From contig JANSYM010000002.1 in NCBI GenBank assembly GCA_024742355.1, positions 62,001-126,000 of the forward strand: a stretch of DNA of 64,000 bases. The letters run 5' to 3'. This document shows, piece after piece, positions 54,866 to 63,213 of the stretch (the stretch's first letter is position 1; every line of letters begins with the position of its first letter). The stretch is from Hyphomonadaceae bacterium (GTDB taxonomy: Bacteria > Pseudomonadota > Alphaproteobacteria > Caulobacterales > Hyphomonadaceae). The notes beneath the pieces were generated by a model that was not told the origin of the DNA, searched no databases, and worked only from the letters and a program-made list of their open reading frames with translations. Both the position numbers and the translations under genes were made by a program.

Positions 54866-55591
54866 ATGCAGACGCTGGAAGGATTTATCGAACGCACGCA
54901 AGCGTGCGAAACGGAGGATAATCTGTTTCGTGCGTTCGACGCGTTCGTGGCCAGTTTCGGGATAAAGTACTGCGCCTATTTCATCATGTCGAAACAGTTG
55001 CGCGCGATCCCACCGCAAGCTGGGCTGGTGCGGCACAACTTTCCGCACGGTTTCACCAAGCGCTACATCGTCAACAATTACGCCAAGTTCGATCCGATCA
55101 TCTCGCAGGCGCTCAAGGAGTCACGGCCGTTTCACTGGGGCGACGTGAAAGCCAAGCAGACACTCAACGCGCAGCAGAAGCAGATTTTCGAAGCCCACAA
55201 GGAGGCGAACCTGTTGGATGGTCTGGCTGTCCCAGTCTTCGGCCCCATGGGTACGTTCGCGCTGTTCAGCCTGGCCAGTGAGGGGGTTGAGCTGGACGTC
55301 TCCCAATCGCAACTGATCGCCATTCAATTCGCCTGCCTACAGACCCACAATCGCTACTGCGACCTGGCTCAGATCAATGACGAAGCCCCGATCAAACCGC
55401 TCAGCCCGCGGGAGACGGAAGCGCTGACCCTGGTGGCGGCAGGCCTTGCCAACAATGCCATCGCGGAGCGCCTCGGCATTACCGAAAACACGGTCGACAC
55501 GATGCTCCGACGGATCTTCGCCAAGTTTGGCGTCAACAATCGCATCAGCGCGGTGCTGAAAGGCATTGGTTGCGGCGTGTTGCTGCCTTAG
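54866..55591 (+). CDS. Solo LuxR-type regulator with autoinducer-binding domain
   Basis: A 241-residue regulator with an N-terminal acyl-homoserine-lactone-binding domain and a C-terminal LuxR helix-turn-helix (about 180-240; LSPRETEALTLVAAG, NTVDTMLRRIFAKF). The pocket residues match TraR numbering as Y61 (Tyr67), D70-P71 (Asp76-Pro77), W85 (Trp91) and G113 (Gly129), but W57 is replaced by Phe63. No luxI-like synthase occurs in the window. GAGGGGATA precedes the start. It is probably an orphan receptor of its own or foreign signals. Confidence 0.85.
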   Translation: MQTLEGFIERTQACETEDNLFRAFDAFVASFGIKYCAYFIMSKQLRAIPPQAGLVRHNFPHGFTKRYIVNNYAKFDPIISQALKESRPFHWGDVKAKQTLNAQQKQIFEAHKEANLLDGLAVPVFGPMGTFALFSLASEGVELDVSQSQLIAIQFACLQTHNRYCDLAQINDEAPIKPLSPRETEALTLVAAGLANNAIAERLGITENTVDTMLRRIFAKFGVNNRISAVLKGIGCGVLLP

Positions 55592-55596
55592 GCGGC

Positions 55597-57108
55597 TTAC
55601 AGACCCAGCTTCTCGCGCAGGATCTTGTTCACCGCCTGTGGGTTGGCTTTGCCACCTGACGCCTTCATCACCTGTCCGACAAACCAGCCCATTGATTTAG
55701 GCTTCTCTTTTACGGCGGCAGCTTGTTCCGGATTGGCAGCAATGACCTCGTCGATGATCGCTTCGATCGCACCGGTATCGGTGACCTGTTTAAGCCCATG
55801 CTTCTCGACAATGTCGGCTGGATCGCCTTCGCCATCAATCATGCGCTGGAATACATCCTTGGCGATCTTGCCGGAGATAACCTCGTCGCTGATCAGGTCG
55901 ATCAAGCCGCCGAGCTGGACCGCCGTGACCGGCGTTTCCGACAAGTCGAGTTCGGCCTTGTTTAGATAGCCAAACAATTCCTGCGTCACCCAGTTGGCCG
56001 CCAGTTTTGGATCGCGGCCTTTGGCAACCGTCTCATAGAAGGTCGCGCTCTCGGCATCGGATGTGAGGACGCCAGCATCGTAGCGCGACAGGCCATACTC
56101 GCTTTCAAACCGCGCGCGTTTCTGATCGGGCAGTTCTGGCAAGTTTACACGGATGCCTTCGATGAAAGCGTCGTCGATCTCCAGCGGCAGGAGGTCCGGA
56201 TCGGGGAAGTAGCGATAATCGTGCGCATCTTCTTTCGACCGCATGCTGCGCGTCTCACCCTTGTCGGGATCGTAGAGGCGGGTTTCCTGGTCTACCGAGC
56301 CTCCATTCTCGAGAATTTCGATTTGGCGTCTCGCTTCAAACTCGATCGCGGCCTGGATGAAGCGGAACGAGTTCATGTTCTTGATCTCGCAGCGCGTGCC
56401 AAGCTCGCCAAAGTCGTCATTCTCGCGGAATTTTTCATAGGCGCCTGGTTTACAGACCGAGACGTTCACATCCGCGCGCAGATTGCCCTTTTCCATGTCA
56501 CCATCACAGGTTCCGAGGGCGACGACAATCGATTTCAGTTTCTTGACATAAGCCGCGGCTTCAAGCGGCGTGCGGATGTCCGGCTTGGAGACGATCTCCA
56601 TCAGCGCCACGCCCGAGCGGTTGAGATCGACATAAGTTGCGCCGGGATCCATGTCGTGAATGGATTTGCCGGCATCTTGCTCCAGATGCAGGCGCTCGAT
56701 ACGGACCGGGAAGGCATAAGCCGGGTCGCCATGTGAAGGCTCGACGTCAACTTCGATCACGCCTTCGCCGACGATTGGATGTTCAAACTGGCTGATCTGA
56801 TAGCCTTGTGGCAGATCCGGATAGAAATAGTTCTTGCGATCGAAGCGGGAAACCTTGTTGATCTGCGCGTTCAGACCGAGCCCGGTCCGCACGGCTTGTT
56901 CAACGCAAAATTCGTTGATGACGGGCAACATGCCGGGCATGGCCGCATCGACCAGAGAGACATTCTGGTTCGGCTCGGCGCCAAACTTGGTCGAGGCACC
57001 GGAAAACAGTTTGGCATTGGATGACACTTGCGCGTGCACTTCCAGGCCGAGAACGATTTCCCAGTCTCCAGTGTCACCTTTCAGCGTATAGGTCGGGCGC
57101 TCACTCAT
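55597..57108 (-). CDS. gatB: Asp/Glu-tRNA amidotransferase subunit B
   Basis: A 503-residue subunit that binds the misacylated tRNA and activates Asp or Glu for amidation. The GatB/GatE core ([25 protein letters not shown]) and the C-terminal YqeY-like tail are complete. I start at [18 protein letters not shown] lies upstream. Its start overlaps the end of a small membrane-protein gene by eight bases, which separates it from gatA. Confidence 0.95.
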   Translation of the reverse strand: MSERPTYTLKGDTGDWEIVLGLEVHAQVSSNAKLFSGASTKFGAEPNQNVSLVDAAMPGMLPVINEFCVEQAVRTGLGLNAQINKVSRFDRKNYFYPDLPQGYQISQFEHPIVGEGVIEVDVEPSHGDPAYAFPVRIERLHLEQDAGKSIHDMDPGATYVDLNRSGVALMEIVSKPDIRTPLEAAAYVKKLKSIVVALGTCDGDMEKGNLRADVNVSVCKPGAYEKFRENDDFGELGTRCEIKNMNSFRFIQAAIEFEARRQIEILENGGSVDQETRLYDPDKGETRSMRSKEDAHDYRYFPDPDLLPLEIDDAFIEGIRVNLPELPDQKRARFESEYGLSRYDAGVLTSDAESATFYETVAKGRDPKLAANWVTQELFGYLNKAELDLSETPVTAVQLGGLIDLISDEVISGKIAKDVFQRMIDGEGDPADIVEKHGLKQVTDTGAIEAIIDEVIAANPEQAAAVKEKPKSMGWFVGQVMKASGGKANPQAVNKILREKLGL

Positions 57109-57463
57109 CGCCGGCATCCTCTTTTGTATCTGTTGTCTCTTTACTGCGCTTCTGCGCCGCTTCAACCCGCGCGCGGCGCTCGGCCATGCGGCGATCAATA
57201 GTGTGGTCTTTATTTCCAAAGAACGGCATGCCCGACAGCGCTGATGATCCGTCATCATTTTCCCGCGCGTCCAGGAACCGTCCCACGATCATCGAAATCC
57301 GGATGGACGCGTAGCCCGCTGCAATCAATGACAGGGCCCAGATATGACGCGAGCGCGGATGAAATGGATCAGCGCCGACGCTATAAGCGGTCACCAATAT
57401 GATCGCGCAACTGATGATGAATACCACCAGTGTGATCATCCAGAAACGCGCGCGGTTGCTCAT
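57101..57463 (-). CDS. Small membrane protein between gatA and gatB, unknown function
   Basis: A 120-residue protein with two hydrophobic helices (about 7-29 and 41-61) and a charged C-terminal tail. No family is recognised. It lies nine bases after gatA and overlaps gatB by eight bases, so it is co-transcribed with the amidotransferase genes without being known as part of the enzyme. Confidence 0.7.
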   Translation of the reverse strand: MSNRARFWMITLVVFIISCAIILVTAYSVGADPFHPRSRHIWALSLIAAGYASIRISMIVGRFLDARENDDGSSALSGMPFFGNKDHTIDRRMAERRARVEAAQKRSKETTDTKEDAGDE

Positions 57464-57472
57464 CGCGTCAGT

Positions 57473-58948
57473 CTACCACCATTTATCCGGCTTCGCGACG
57501 AAACCTGCAGCGTCTTCGAGCGCGCCAGCGACCCGAAAACACGTGGCTTCATCCAGCGCCTTGCCGATCACCTGCAGACCAAGCGGCAAGCCATCATTGT
57601 CGACGCCAGCGGGAACCGAAATACCAGGCAGGCCCGCGAGGTTCGCGGTGACGGTGAAAATGTCATTCAGATACATCTGCACCGGATCGTCGGTCTTCTC
57701 GCCATAAGCGAAGGCTGCACTTGGACAGGTCGGCGTCAACAGCGCATCAACTTCGGTGAATACCTGCTCGAAATCCTGCAGGATGCGCGTCCGCACTTTC
57801 TGCGCGCGCAGATAATAGGCATCATAATAGCCCGAAGAGAGCACATAGGTTCCGATCATCAGACGGCGCTGGACTTCGTCGCCAAATCCATCGGCGCGAG
57901 TGCCTTCATACGTTCCGGTCAGCCCGTCGCCATCGACGCGGGCGCCATAGCGCATGCCATCATAACGGGCGAGGTTTGACGAAGCTTCGGCGGGCGCCAC
58001 GATGTAATAGGCTGGCAGCGCATATTTTGTGTGCGGCAGAGAGACGTCAACAATCTCAGCGCCCATTTCCTTGAGCCAGCTGATCCCGGTCTGCCAGAGA
58101 TCTTCGATTTCCTGCGGCATGCCGTCGATACGGTATTCTTTCGGGACGCCGATCTTCATGCCCTTCACGCCATTGCCGACTTCGCCAAGCCAATCGGGTG
58201 TTTCGACGTTCAGCGACGTAGAGTCTTTTTCGTCATGCGAGCACATGATTTCGGTCAGCAAGGCCGCATCCGAAACCGTTTTGGCAATTGGTCCTGCCTG
58301 GTCGAGCGAGCTCGCAAACGCGACCATGCCATAGCGTGACGCCCGGCCATAAGTCGGCTTAATACCAACGGTCCCGGTAAATGCTGCGGGTTGGCGAATT
58401 GAACCGCCAGTGTCTGACGCGGTCGCGGCGAGGCACAAATCAGAAGCGACGGCCGTGGCAGATCCACCAGACGAACCACCAGAGGTAAGCGTGGCATTGC
58501 TGCTGCCACGTCGCCATGGATTTGAGGGCGGTCCAAAGCGCGAGGTTTCATTCGAGGAGCCCATGGCAAACTCGTCCATGTTGAGCTTGCCGAGCATGAC
58601 TGCGCCCTGGTCCCAGAGGTTCTGGGTGACGGTGCTTTCATAGGTCGGGGTAAACTCGCCCAAAATGTTCGAACAGGCCGTCGTGCGCACACCCTTGGTG
58701 CAATACAGGTCCTTCACGCCGAGCGGCGCGCCATCCAGCCGGCCGGCTTTGCCCGCGGCGCGACGGGTATCGGACTCAGCCGCCATGGCCAGGGCCTGCT
58801 CCGGCGTTTTGACCACATACGCGTTCAGCGCGTCATTCGACGCTTCAATCGTATCGACGAAGGCCTGGGTGAGTTCGACAGCGGAAAAGTCGCCTTTATC
58901 CAGCCCGTCCAGAGCCCCGGTCAAAGAGAGTTTTGTGAGCTCGCTCAT
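57473..58948 (-). CDS. gatA: Asp/Glu-tRNA amidotransferase subunit A
   Basis: A 491-residue amidase that releases ammonia from glutamine for GatB. The Lys-Ser-Ser catalytic set is visible in [10 protein letters not shown] and [21 protein letters not shown] precedes the ATG at 58948, and family similarity begins there. Upstream, the opposite-strand lipoprotein gene separates it from gatC. Confidence 0.95.
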   Translation of the reverse strand: MSELTKLSLTGALDGLDKGDFSAVELTQAFVDTIEASNDALNAYVVKTPEQALAMAAESDTRRAAGKAGRLDGAPLGVKDLYCTKGVRTTACSNILGEFTPTYESTVTQNLWDQGAVMLGKLNMDEFAMGSSNETSRFGPPSNPWRRGSSNATLTSGGSSGGSATAVASDLCLAATASDTGGSIRQPAAFTGTVGIKPTYGRASRYGMVAFASSLDQAGPIAKTVSDAALLTEIMCSHDEKDSTSLNVETPDWLGEVGNGVKGMKIGVPKEYRIDGMPQEIEDLWQTGISWLKEMGAEIVDVSLPHTKYALPAYYIVAPAEASSNLARYDGMRYGARVDGDGLTGTYEGTRADGFGDEVQRRLMIGTYVLSSGYYDAYYLRAQKVRTRILQDFEQVFTEVDALLTPTCPSAAFAYGEKTDDPVQMYLNDIFTVTANLAGLPGISVPAGVDNDGLPLGLQVIGKALDEATCFRVAGALEDAAGFVAKPDKWW

Positions 58949-59112
58949 GCGATCTCCTATGTCCAAGTATTTTGGCGCTTTCGTATGCCGCCTTGGCGCT
59001 GTGAAGCAAGTCCAAATCGCGGTAGTTTGATGAGATTGTTGTCGATCATTCATCAACGCTATGATTTAGTGCCCACAGGGACGCGCCAATGTCAGCAGCA
59101 ATTGGAGCTATC

Positions 59113-59613
59113 ATGCTATCCCATCATACCGCTTTCGCCGTTCTTGTTCTCGCAGTGTCCGCGTGTGCGACCGACACGTCCCCAGAAGCGCTCGCCGAAC
59201 GAGAGCAAGCCCGCGCCGAGGAAGTTTTCGCCAACGATGTCCGCCGCGGCGAACAAGTCGATCGTGTCTGCTTCACCCGCAGTATCGACAGTTTCGGGGA
59301 AACGACCCGCCGTGCCGTCGTCATTCGTGAAGGCTCGGATCGTTATCTGGTCGAGACGTTTGGCGGATGTTTCGACCTCGACTGGGCGCAATCGCTCGCC
59401 GTCGACTCCTTCTCAAGCTGCCTGAGCAAAGGCGACCGCATTATCGCGTCCGATAGCGCCTTCGGCTTCGACAAACAGGATTTCCAACAGTCTTGCCGCG
59501 TCAAAGCGATCTATGAATGGGATCCGGATGCAGAAGCAGCTGACGACGAAGATGCAGAACAGGAAAGCGACACCGAATCCGGCGACGCTCTCGAATCTGC
59601 ATCTCTGGAATAG
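59113..59613 (+). CDS. DUF6491-like lipoprotein
   Basis: A 166-residue lipoprotein with lipobox VSAC (cysteine 18), a small domain with paired cysteines (DRVCFTRSIDSF, GGCFDLDW, FSSCLSKGD, QSCRVKAIYEW) matching the DUF6491 pattern, and an acidic tail rich in Asp and Glu. GGAG lies five bases before the ATG at 59113. Function unknown. It lies on the opposite strand between gatC and gatA. Confidence 0.72.
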   Translation: MLSHHTAFAVLVLAVSACATDTSPEALAEREQARAEEVFANDVRRGEQVDRVCFTRSIDSFGETTRRAVVIREGSDRYLVETFGGCFDLDWAQSLAVDSFSSCLSKGDRIIASDSAFGFDKQDFQQSCRVKAIYEWDPDAEAADDEDAEQESDTESGDALESASLE

Positions 59614-59616
59614 GCG

Positions 59617-59904
59617 CTACTCGACGGCCTTCGGAACGACAAAGAAACCTTCTTCGGACTTCGGTGCGTTGGCGAGGACCTGGTCCTGGATATTTCCGTC
59701 CGTGACGACATCTTCGCGCATGGGAAGCTTGGCCGCGACCACCGAGGTCATCGGCTCGACGCCGTCAATGTCGACTTCATTGAGTTGTTCAATCCACCCC
59801 ATGATGCCGCTTAGATCCTCAGCCAGCGTCTCGAGCTGGTCTTCCGGCACGGCGATCCGGCTCAGGCGCGCAATCTTACGGACATCTTCTTTTGTGACGC
59901 TCAT
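59617..59904 (-). CDS. gatC: Asp/Glu-tRNA amidotransferase subunit C
   Basis: A 95-residue chaperone-like subunit that holds GatA and GatB together. The family segments are [25 protein letters not shown] and [13 protein letters not shown] MREDVVTDG. The start is MSVTKEDV. The gene is convergent with the lipoprotein gene, four bases away, and is read in the same direction as gatA and gatB but with 668 bases between it and gatA. Confidence 0.95.
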   Translation of the reverse strand: MSVTKEDVRKIARLSRIAVPEDQLETLAEDLSGIMGWIEQLNEVDIDGVEPMTSVVAAKLPMREDVVTDGNIQDQVLANAPKSEEGFFVVPKAVE

Positions 59905-59964
59905 GGTCAGCGACTCCAATTGACCGGCGCAGCGATACGCGCGAGTGAAGCGGAAGACAAGCCC

Positions 59965-60426
59965 ATGCCTGAACTGAACCTGCCTTCCCTGCCCGCCACA
60001 GGGCCCCTGCTCGGACTCGACCCGGGGGCGAAATCCATTGGTGTCGCCGCAAGTGATGGCCTGAGGATGATTGCGACGCCCGTGGAGATCATTACCCGTG
60101 GCAAGAAGTTGCGGCCCGTCTTGAATCGTTTGTTCGAAATATATGATGAGCGCGCCTGCGTTGGATTGGTTGTCGGGCTGCCGCTCAATCTCGATGGCAG
60201 TTCCGGGCCGCGGGTCCAGGCCGCCAGGGCGCTTGTGTATAATCTGTTGCAGTTTCGCGATGTTCCTCTGGCTTTTCAGGATGAGCGCCTGTCCAGCGCA
60301 GAAGCCGAACGGGTCATGCTCGCGGCAGACATGACACGCGCACGCCGGGCAGCGACCATTGATGCCTCGGCAGCGGCGATCATCCTGCAAACGGCCCTGG
60401 ATCGCCTCGCCAATTCAGTCGATTAG
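59965..60426 (+). CDS. ruvX: RuvX/YqgF Holliday junction resolvase-like protein
   Basis: A 153-residue RNase H-fold protein with [17 protein letters not shown] at the active site, [11 protein letters not shown], and the [11 protein letters not shown] and [10 protein letters not shown] motifs. Family members process pre-16S rRNA ends. I start at MPELNLPSL, the usual length of the family. It is divergent from gatC and its stop overlaps that of the TetR gene by four bases. Confidence 0.93.
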   Translation: MPELNLPSLPATGPLLGLDPGAKSIGVAASDGLRMIATPVEIITRGKKLRPVLNRLFEIYDERACVGLVVGLPLNLDGSSGPRVQAARALVYNLLQFRDVPLAFQDERLSSAEAERVMLAADMTRARRAATIDASAAAIILQTALDRLANSVD

Positions 60427-61016
60427 CGCAAGACGGCATTCAGCAAGGCGCTTAAGCGCGACGCGAATTGATCGCGGTGGATTTCCTGGCTGCGTGAAAG
60501 CACTTCGAACTCGCTGCCGCGCGACATCGCGACGAGCATCCGCGCCGCTTCGAGCGGGCGACTGGCGCCGAGTCTTTCGAGAGGATCGGACAACCAGCTT
60601 TCCAGAGTTCGCGACCAGGCCGCAACTCGCATCCGCATGGCGTCATCGCGCCCTGCGAACAGTACCATTTCATATTCAATCGCTTCCAATCCAGATTGCG
60701 CGGGATTGAGCGTGGTCATCCCGCCAAGAAAGCGAATGAAATCTTCACGCGTCTCGACGGGGCGCTGCGTCAATGTCTCGACCAGTGTGCGCTGATAATC
60801 ATCAATATAGAGCGAGAACGCGTCTCTCACGAGGTCTTCACGGGTGGCGAAGTGGTATGTGGTTGTTCCAGGCGAAACGCCGGCCACCGCGGCGACAGCC
60901 CGATGCGTCACCTTGTCGACCCCGCGTTTGGAAATGATGTCCAACGCCGCCCGCAGGATCCGTTCGCGATTGGCGCCGCGCGGACCTGGTTTGCGTTGCT
61001 CTGCTGTATTGGACAT
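60423..61016 (-). CDS. TetR-family transcriptional regulator
   Basis: A 197-residue regulator with the N-terminal helix-turn-helix ([27 protein letters not shown]) and a helical ligand-binding domain. I choose MSNTAEQ at 61016, with AAGG upstream, over an ATG seven codons earlier that has no RBS. An imperfect dyad GCAC-N4-GTGC lies at 61032-61043, just before the start. Target genes are unknown; the divergent repeat protein is one candidate. Confidence 0.88.
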   Translation of the reverse strand: MSNTAEQRKPGPRGANRERILRAALDIISKRGVDKVTHRAVAAVAGVSPGTTTYHFATREDLVRDAFSLYIDDYQRTLVETLTQRPVETREDFIRFLGGMTTLNPAQSGLEAIEYEMVLFAGRDDAMRMRVAAWSRTLESWLSDPLERLGASRPLEAARMLVAMSRGSEFEVLSRSQEIHRDQFASRLSALLNAVLR

Positions 61017-61031
61017 ACGTACAGCCTTATT

Positions 61032-61043
61032 GCACATTCGTGC
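61032..61043. promoter_or_regulatory. Short dyad before the TetR gene
   Basis: GCAC, four bases, GTGC. Located 16 bases upstream of the chosen TetR start, where an autoregulatory operator would sit. The arms are short, so confidence is low. Confidence 0.25.
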
Positions 61044-61254
61044 GATTAAATTGGGTTGATAAAGATTACGTCAGAACCTCTTCATCAAGTCAAACCGGAT
61101 TCTCAACAATTTGGTAATGATTTCAGCAATTTTCTGCATACGCGTGTCCGGGAAATAAAATTTCCCGGCAAATCGAGATATCGATTGATTTTCATCTATT
61201 CGATTGACCGCCGCGAAAGGCGGATTGCCTAAATTGCTCCAGAACATTGGGGTG

Positions 61255-62457
61255 ATGATGCTGAAATCTGTTCGGCAGTTTATTGGACTTGCGTCGTTAT
61301 TGTACGCGGTGACCGGTATGGCGCACGCCATCCCGACCGAGACCTATGTTGCGCCAAGCCCCGAAATGCGCTGTTTTTCCAACGCTTTTACCCCGGAAAC
61401 TTATAAAACCGTTTCCGAACGCGTGATGGTGCATCCTGGCTATGATGAGGTCCGGCACATTCCGGCTGTTTACGAGCATGGCCGCGTACGTGTGATGGTT
61501 AAGGAGCCGATACTCGATTATCAGACGACGGTTCCCACTTATGCCCTGAAATATGAGCAGATTCTCGTCGCTCCGGCCCACGAGATTGTGGTTAATATAC
61601 CGGCAAAATACGAAACCTGGACCGAAACGATCGAAGTCGAGCCGGCGAAAACGATCTGGAAGTCCGGAAAAGGTCTTTACGGCCACAAGATCTCCCGTTC
61701 TTCAATAAATACAACAGATACAACAGCGGCTGCGACCGCTGAAATCCTCTGCAAAGTCGAGATTCCGGCAAAGAAACGGTTCGTACACCATACCCGAATG
61801 GTCGCACCGCCGCGCAAGGAGACACGACAGGTCCCCGCGCGCTACAAACGCGTCGCGCGGCAAGTGGTCCAGCGCCCTGCTTTTGCAAAGAAAATCAAGA
61901 TTTCGGCAGAATATGCGGCGGTTCCCTACGAGAAACAGGTGAGAGCCGCGCGCCACGAGATCAACGCTGTGCCAGCCACGTATGAAGACGTAGAACACCA
62001 GCGCGTGGACGTGGCGTCTCGATTGGTTCGGGTGGAGGCGCTGTGTGATCAGTATGCCACCCGCGATACAGTGCGCCAGATGCAGTCCGCATTGGTCGAT
62101 CGCGGTTATCATATCAAGGTGGACGGTATTTACGGGCCACAGACCCAAGCGGCGATGGAGCAGTTTCAGCGCGACAATGCCCTGTCCCGCGGATACATGA
62201 CCCTGCAATCGATACAGGCCCTCCAGGTGGAGCCGACTGTGTGTTCGCCTGACGACTGCCAAGGCGGCCGCCCGCAAACAACTGTAATAGCGGCACAAGG
62301 CGCGCTCTCCGCAGCAGGTTTCTTCGCCGCACAAGACGGCCTGCACGGACCGCAAACTCAGGCGGCATTGGAGCGATTCCAGACTGCAAATGGACTGGAG
62401 GTTGGCTTTTTGAGTGCTGAAACCATGAACGCGCTCAACATCATTGCCCGAATCTAG
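61255..62457 (+). CDS. Periplasmic peptidoglycan-binding protein with 23-residue repeats
   Basis: A 400-residue protein with a signal peptide ending GMAHA near residue 25. Residues about 45-250 carry a repeated [IV]PAxYE motif: IPAVYE, IPAKYE, VPARYK, ISAEYA and VPATYE fall at a period of about 23 residues, in two groups separated by a serine/threonine-rich linker. Two peptidoglycan-binding domains follow (VDGIYGPQTQAAMEQFQ; DGLHGPQTQAALERFQ). ATGs at 61255 and 61258 are both possible. The repeats suggest an elongated beta structure on the cell wall; function unknown. A TTGACC box lies upstream at 61204. Confidence 0.82.
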   Translation: MMLKSVRQFIGLASLLYAVTGMAHAIPTETYVAPSPEMRCFSNAFTPETYKTVSERVMVHPGYDEVRHIPAVYEHGRVRVMVKEPILDYQTTVPTYALKYEQILVAPAHEIVVNIPAKYETWTETIEVEPAKTIWKSGKGLYGHKISRSSINTTDTTAAATAEILCKVEIPAKKRFVHHTRMVAPPRKETRQVPARYKRVARQVVQRPAFAKKIKISAEYAAVPYEKQVRAARHEINAVPATYEDVEHQRVDVASRLVRVEALCDQYATRDTVRQMQSALVDRGYHIKVDGIYGPQTQAAMEQFQRDNALSRGYMTLQSIQALQVEPTVCSPDDCQGGRPQTTVIAAQGALSAAGFFAAQDGLHGPQTQAALERFQTANGLEVGFLSAETMNALNIIARI

Positions 62458-62566
62458 CGACTCCAGGTCACCATAACCTACTGAGCCAGAATAAGGTTTT
62501 GATGCAATTGCTTGGTTTTTAACAATTTTTGAGCGCACGATCCGAGTCTTCAACAGCTATCTCTGC

Positions 62567-62596
62567 TTGACGGTCTTAAACGGCGCAGCCCATAAG
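62567..62596 (+). promoter_or_regulatory. Possible promoter for plsY-dprA
   Basis: TTGACG (62567-62572), an 18-base spacer and CATAAG (62591-62596). The spacer region 62458-62616 holds nothing else I can support. Confidence 0.3.
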
Positions 62597-62616
62597 CGCT
62601 GCGACAAGAGGGTGTC

Positions 62617-63213
62617 ATGTATTGGTTCTTAATCGCTGCTTTGGCGGGATATCTATTGGGATCTATCCCCTTCGGCCTGCTCATCACCCGTCTGGCTGGG
62701 CTGGGTGATATTCGCAATGTTGGTTCCGGCAATATTGGCGCAACCAACGTTCTGCGTACCGGTCGCAAGGACCTGGCGCTCGCAACGCTTCTGCTCGACA
62801 GTTTCAAGGCTGGTTTGGCGGTGTTTCTGATCACCAGCATATCCGGCGATCGGAATGTCGGGCTGGTCGCGGGCGCATTCGCCTTTGTCGGGCATTGCTA
62901 TCCGGTCTGGCTCGGGTTCAAGGGCGGAAAAGGCGTGGCAACCTATGCCGGGCTGCTGGCCTTTGCGTCGCCACTCGCGCTTGCCGTGGGTGCACCGATC
63001 TGGTTGATCCTGTTTGCGGTTACCCGGATTTCCTCGCTCGCCGCGCTCACCGCAGCCGCCTGTGTTCCGATTGGCGCCTACCTGCTCGGTGAAACGCAAT
63101 TTGCATCTATTCTTCTTTTGGGCTTGAGTGTCCTCGTCTTTTGGACACACCGCGAAAACATCAAACGATTGCTCAGCGGGACGGAGCCCAAATTCGGGAG
63201 TAAGGCAAAATAG
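62617..63213 (+). CDS. plsY: Glycerol-3-phosphate acyltransferase PlsY
   Basis: A 198-residue inner membrane enzyme that acylates glycerol 3-phosphate with acyl phosphate, starting phospholipid synthesis. The three conserved loops are GSIPFGLLI, GSGNIGATNVLR and GHCYPVWLGFKGGKGVAT. Several helices are visible. It precedes dprA, as in many alphaproteobacteria. Confidence 0.95.
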   Translation: MYWFLIAALAGYLLGSIPFGLLITRLAGLGDIRNVGSGNIGATNVLRTGRKDLALATLLLDSFKAGLAVFLITSISGDRNVGLVAGAFAFVGHCYPVWLGFKGGKGVATYAGLLAFASPLALAVGAPIWLILFAVTRISSLAALTAAACVPIGAYLLGETQFASILLLGLSVLVFWTHRENIKRLLSGTEPKFGSKAK

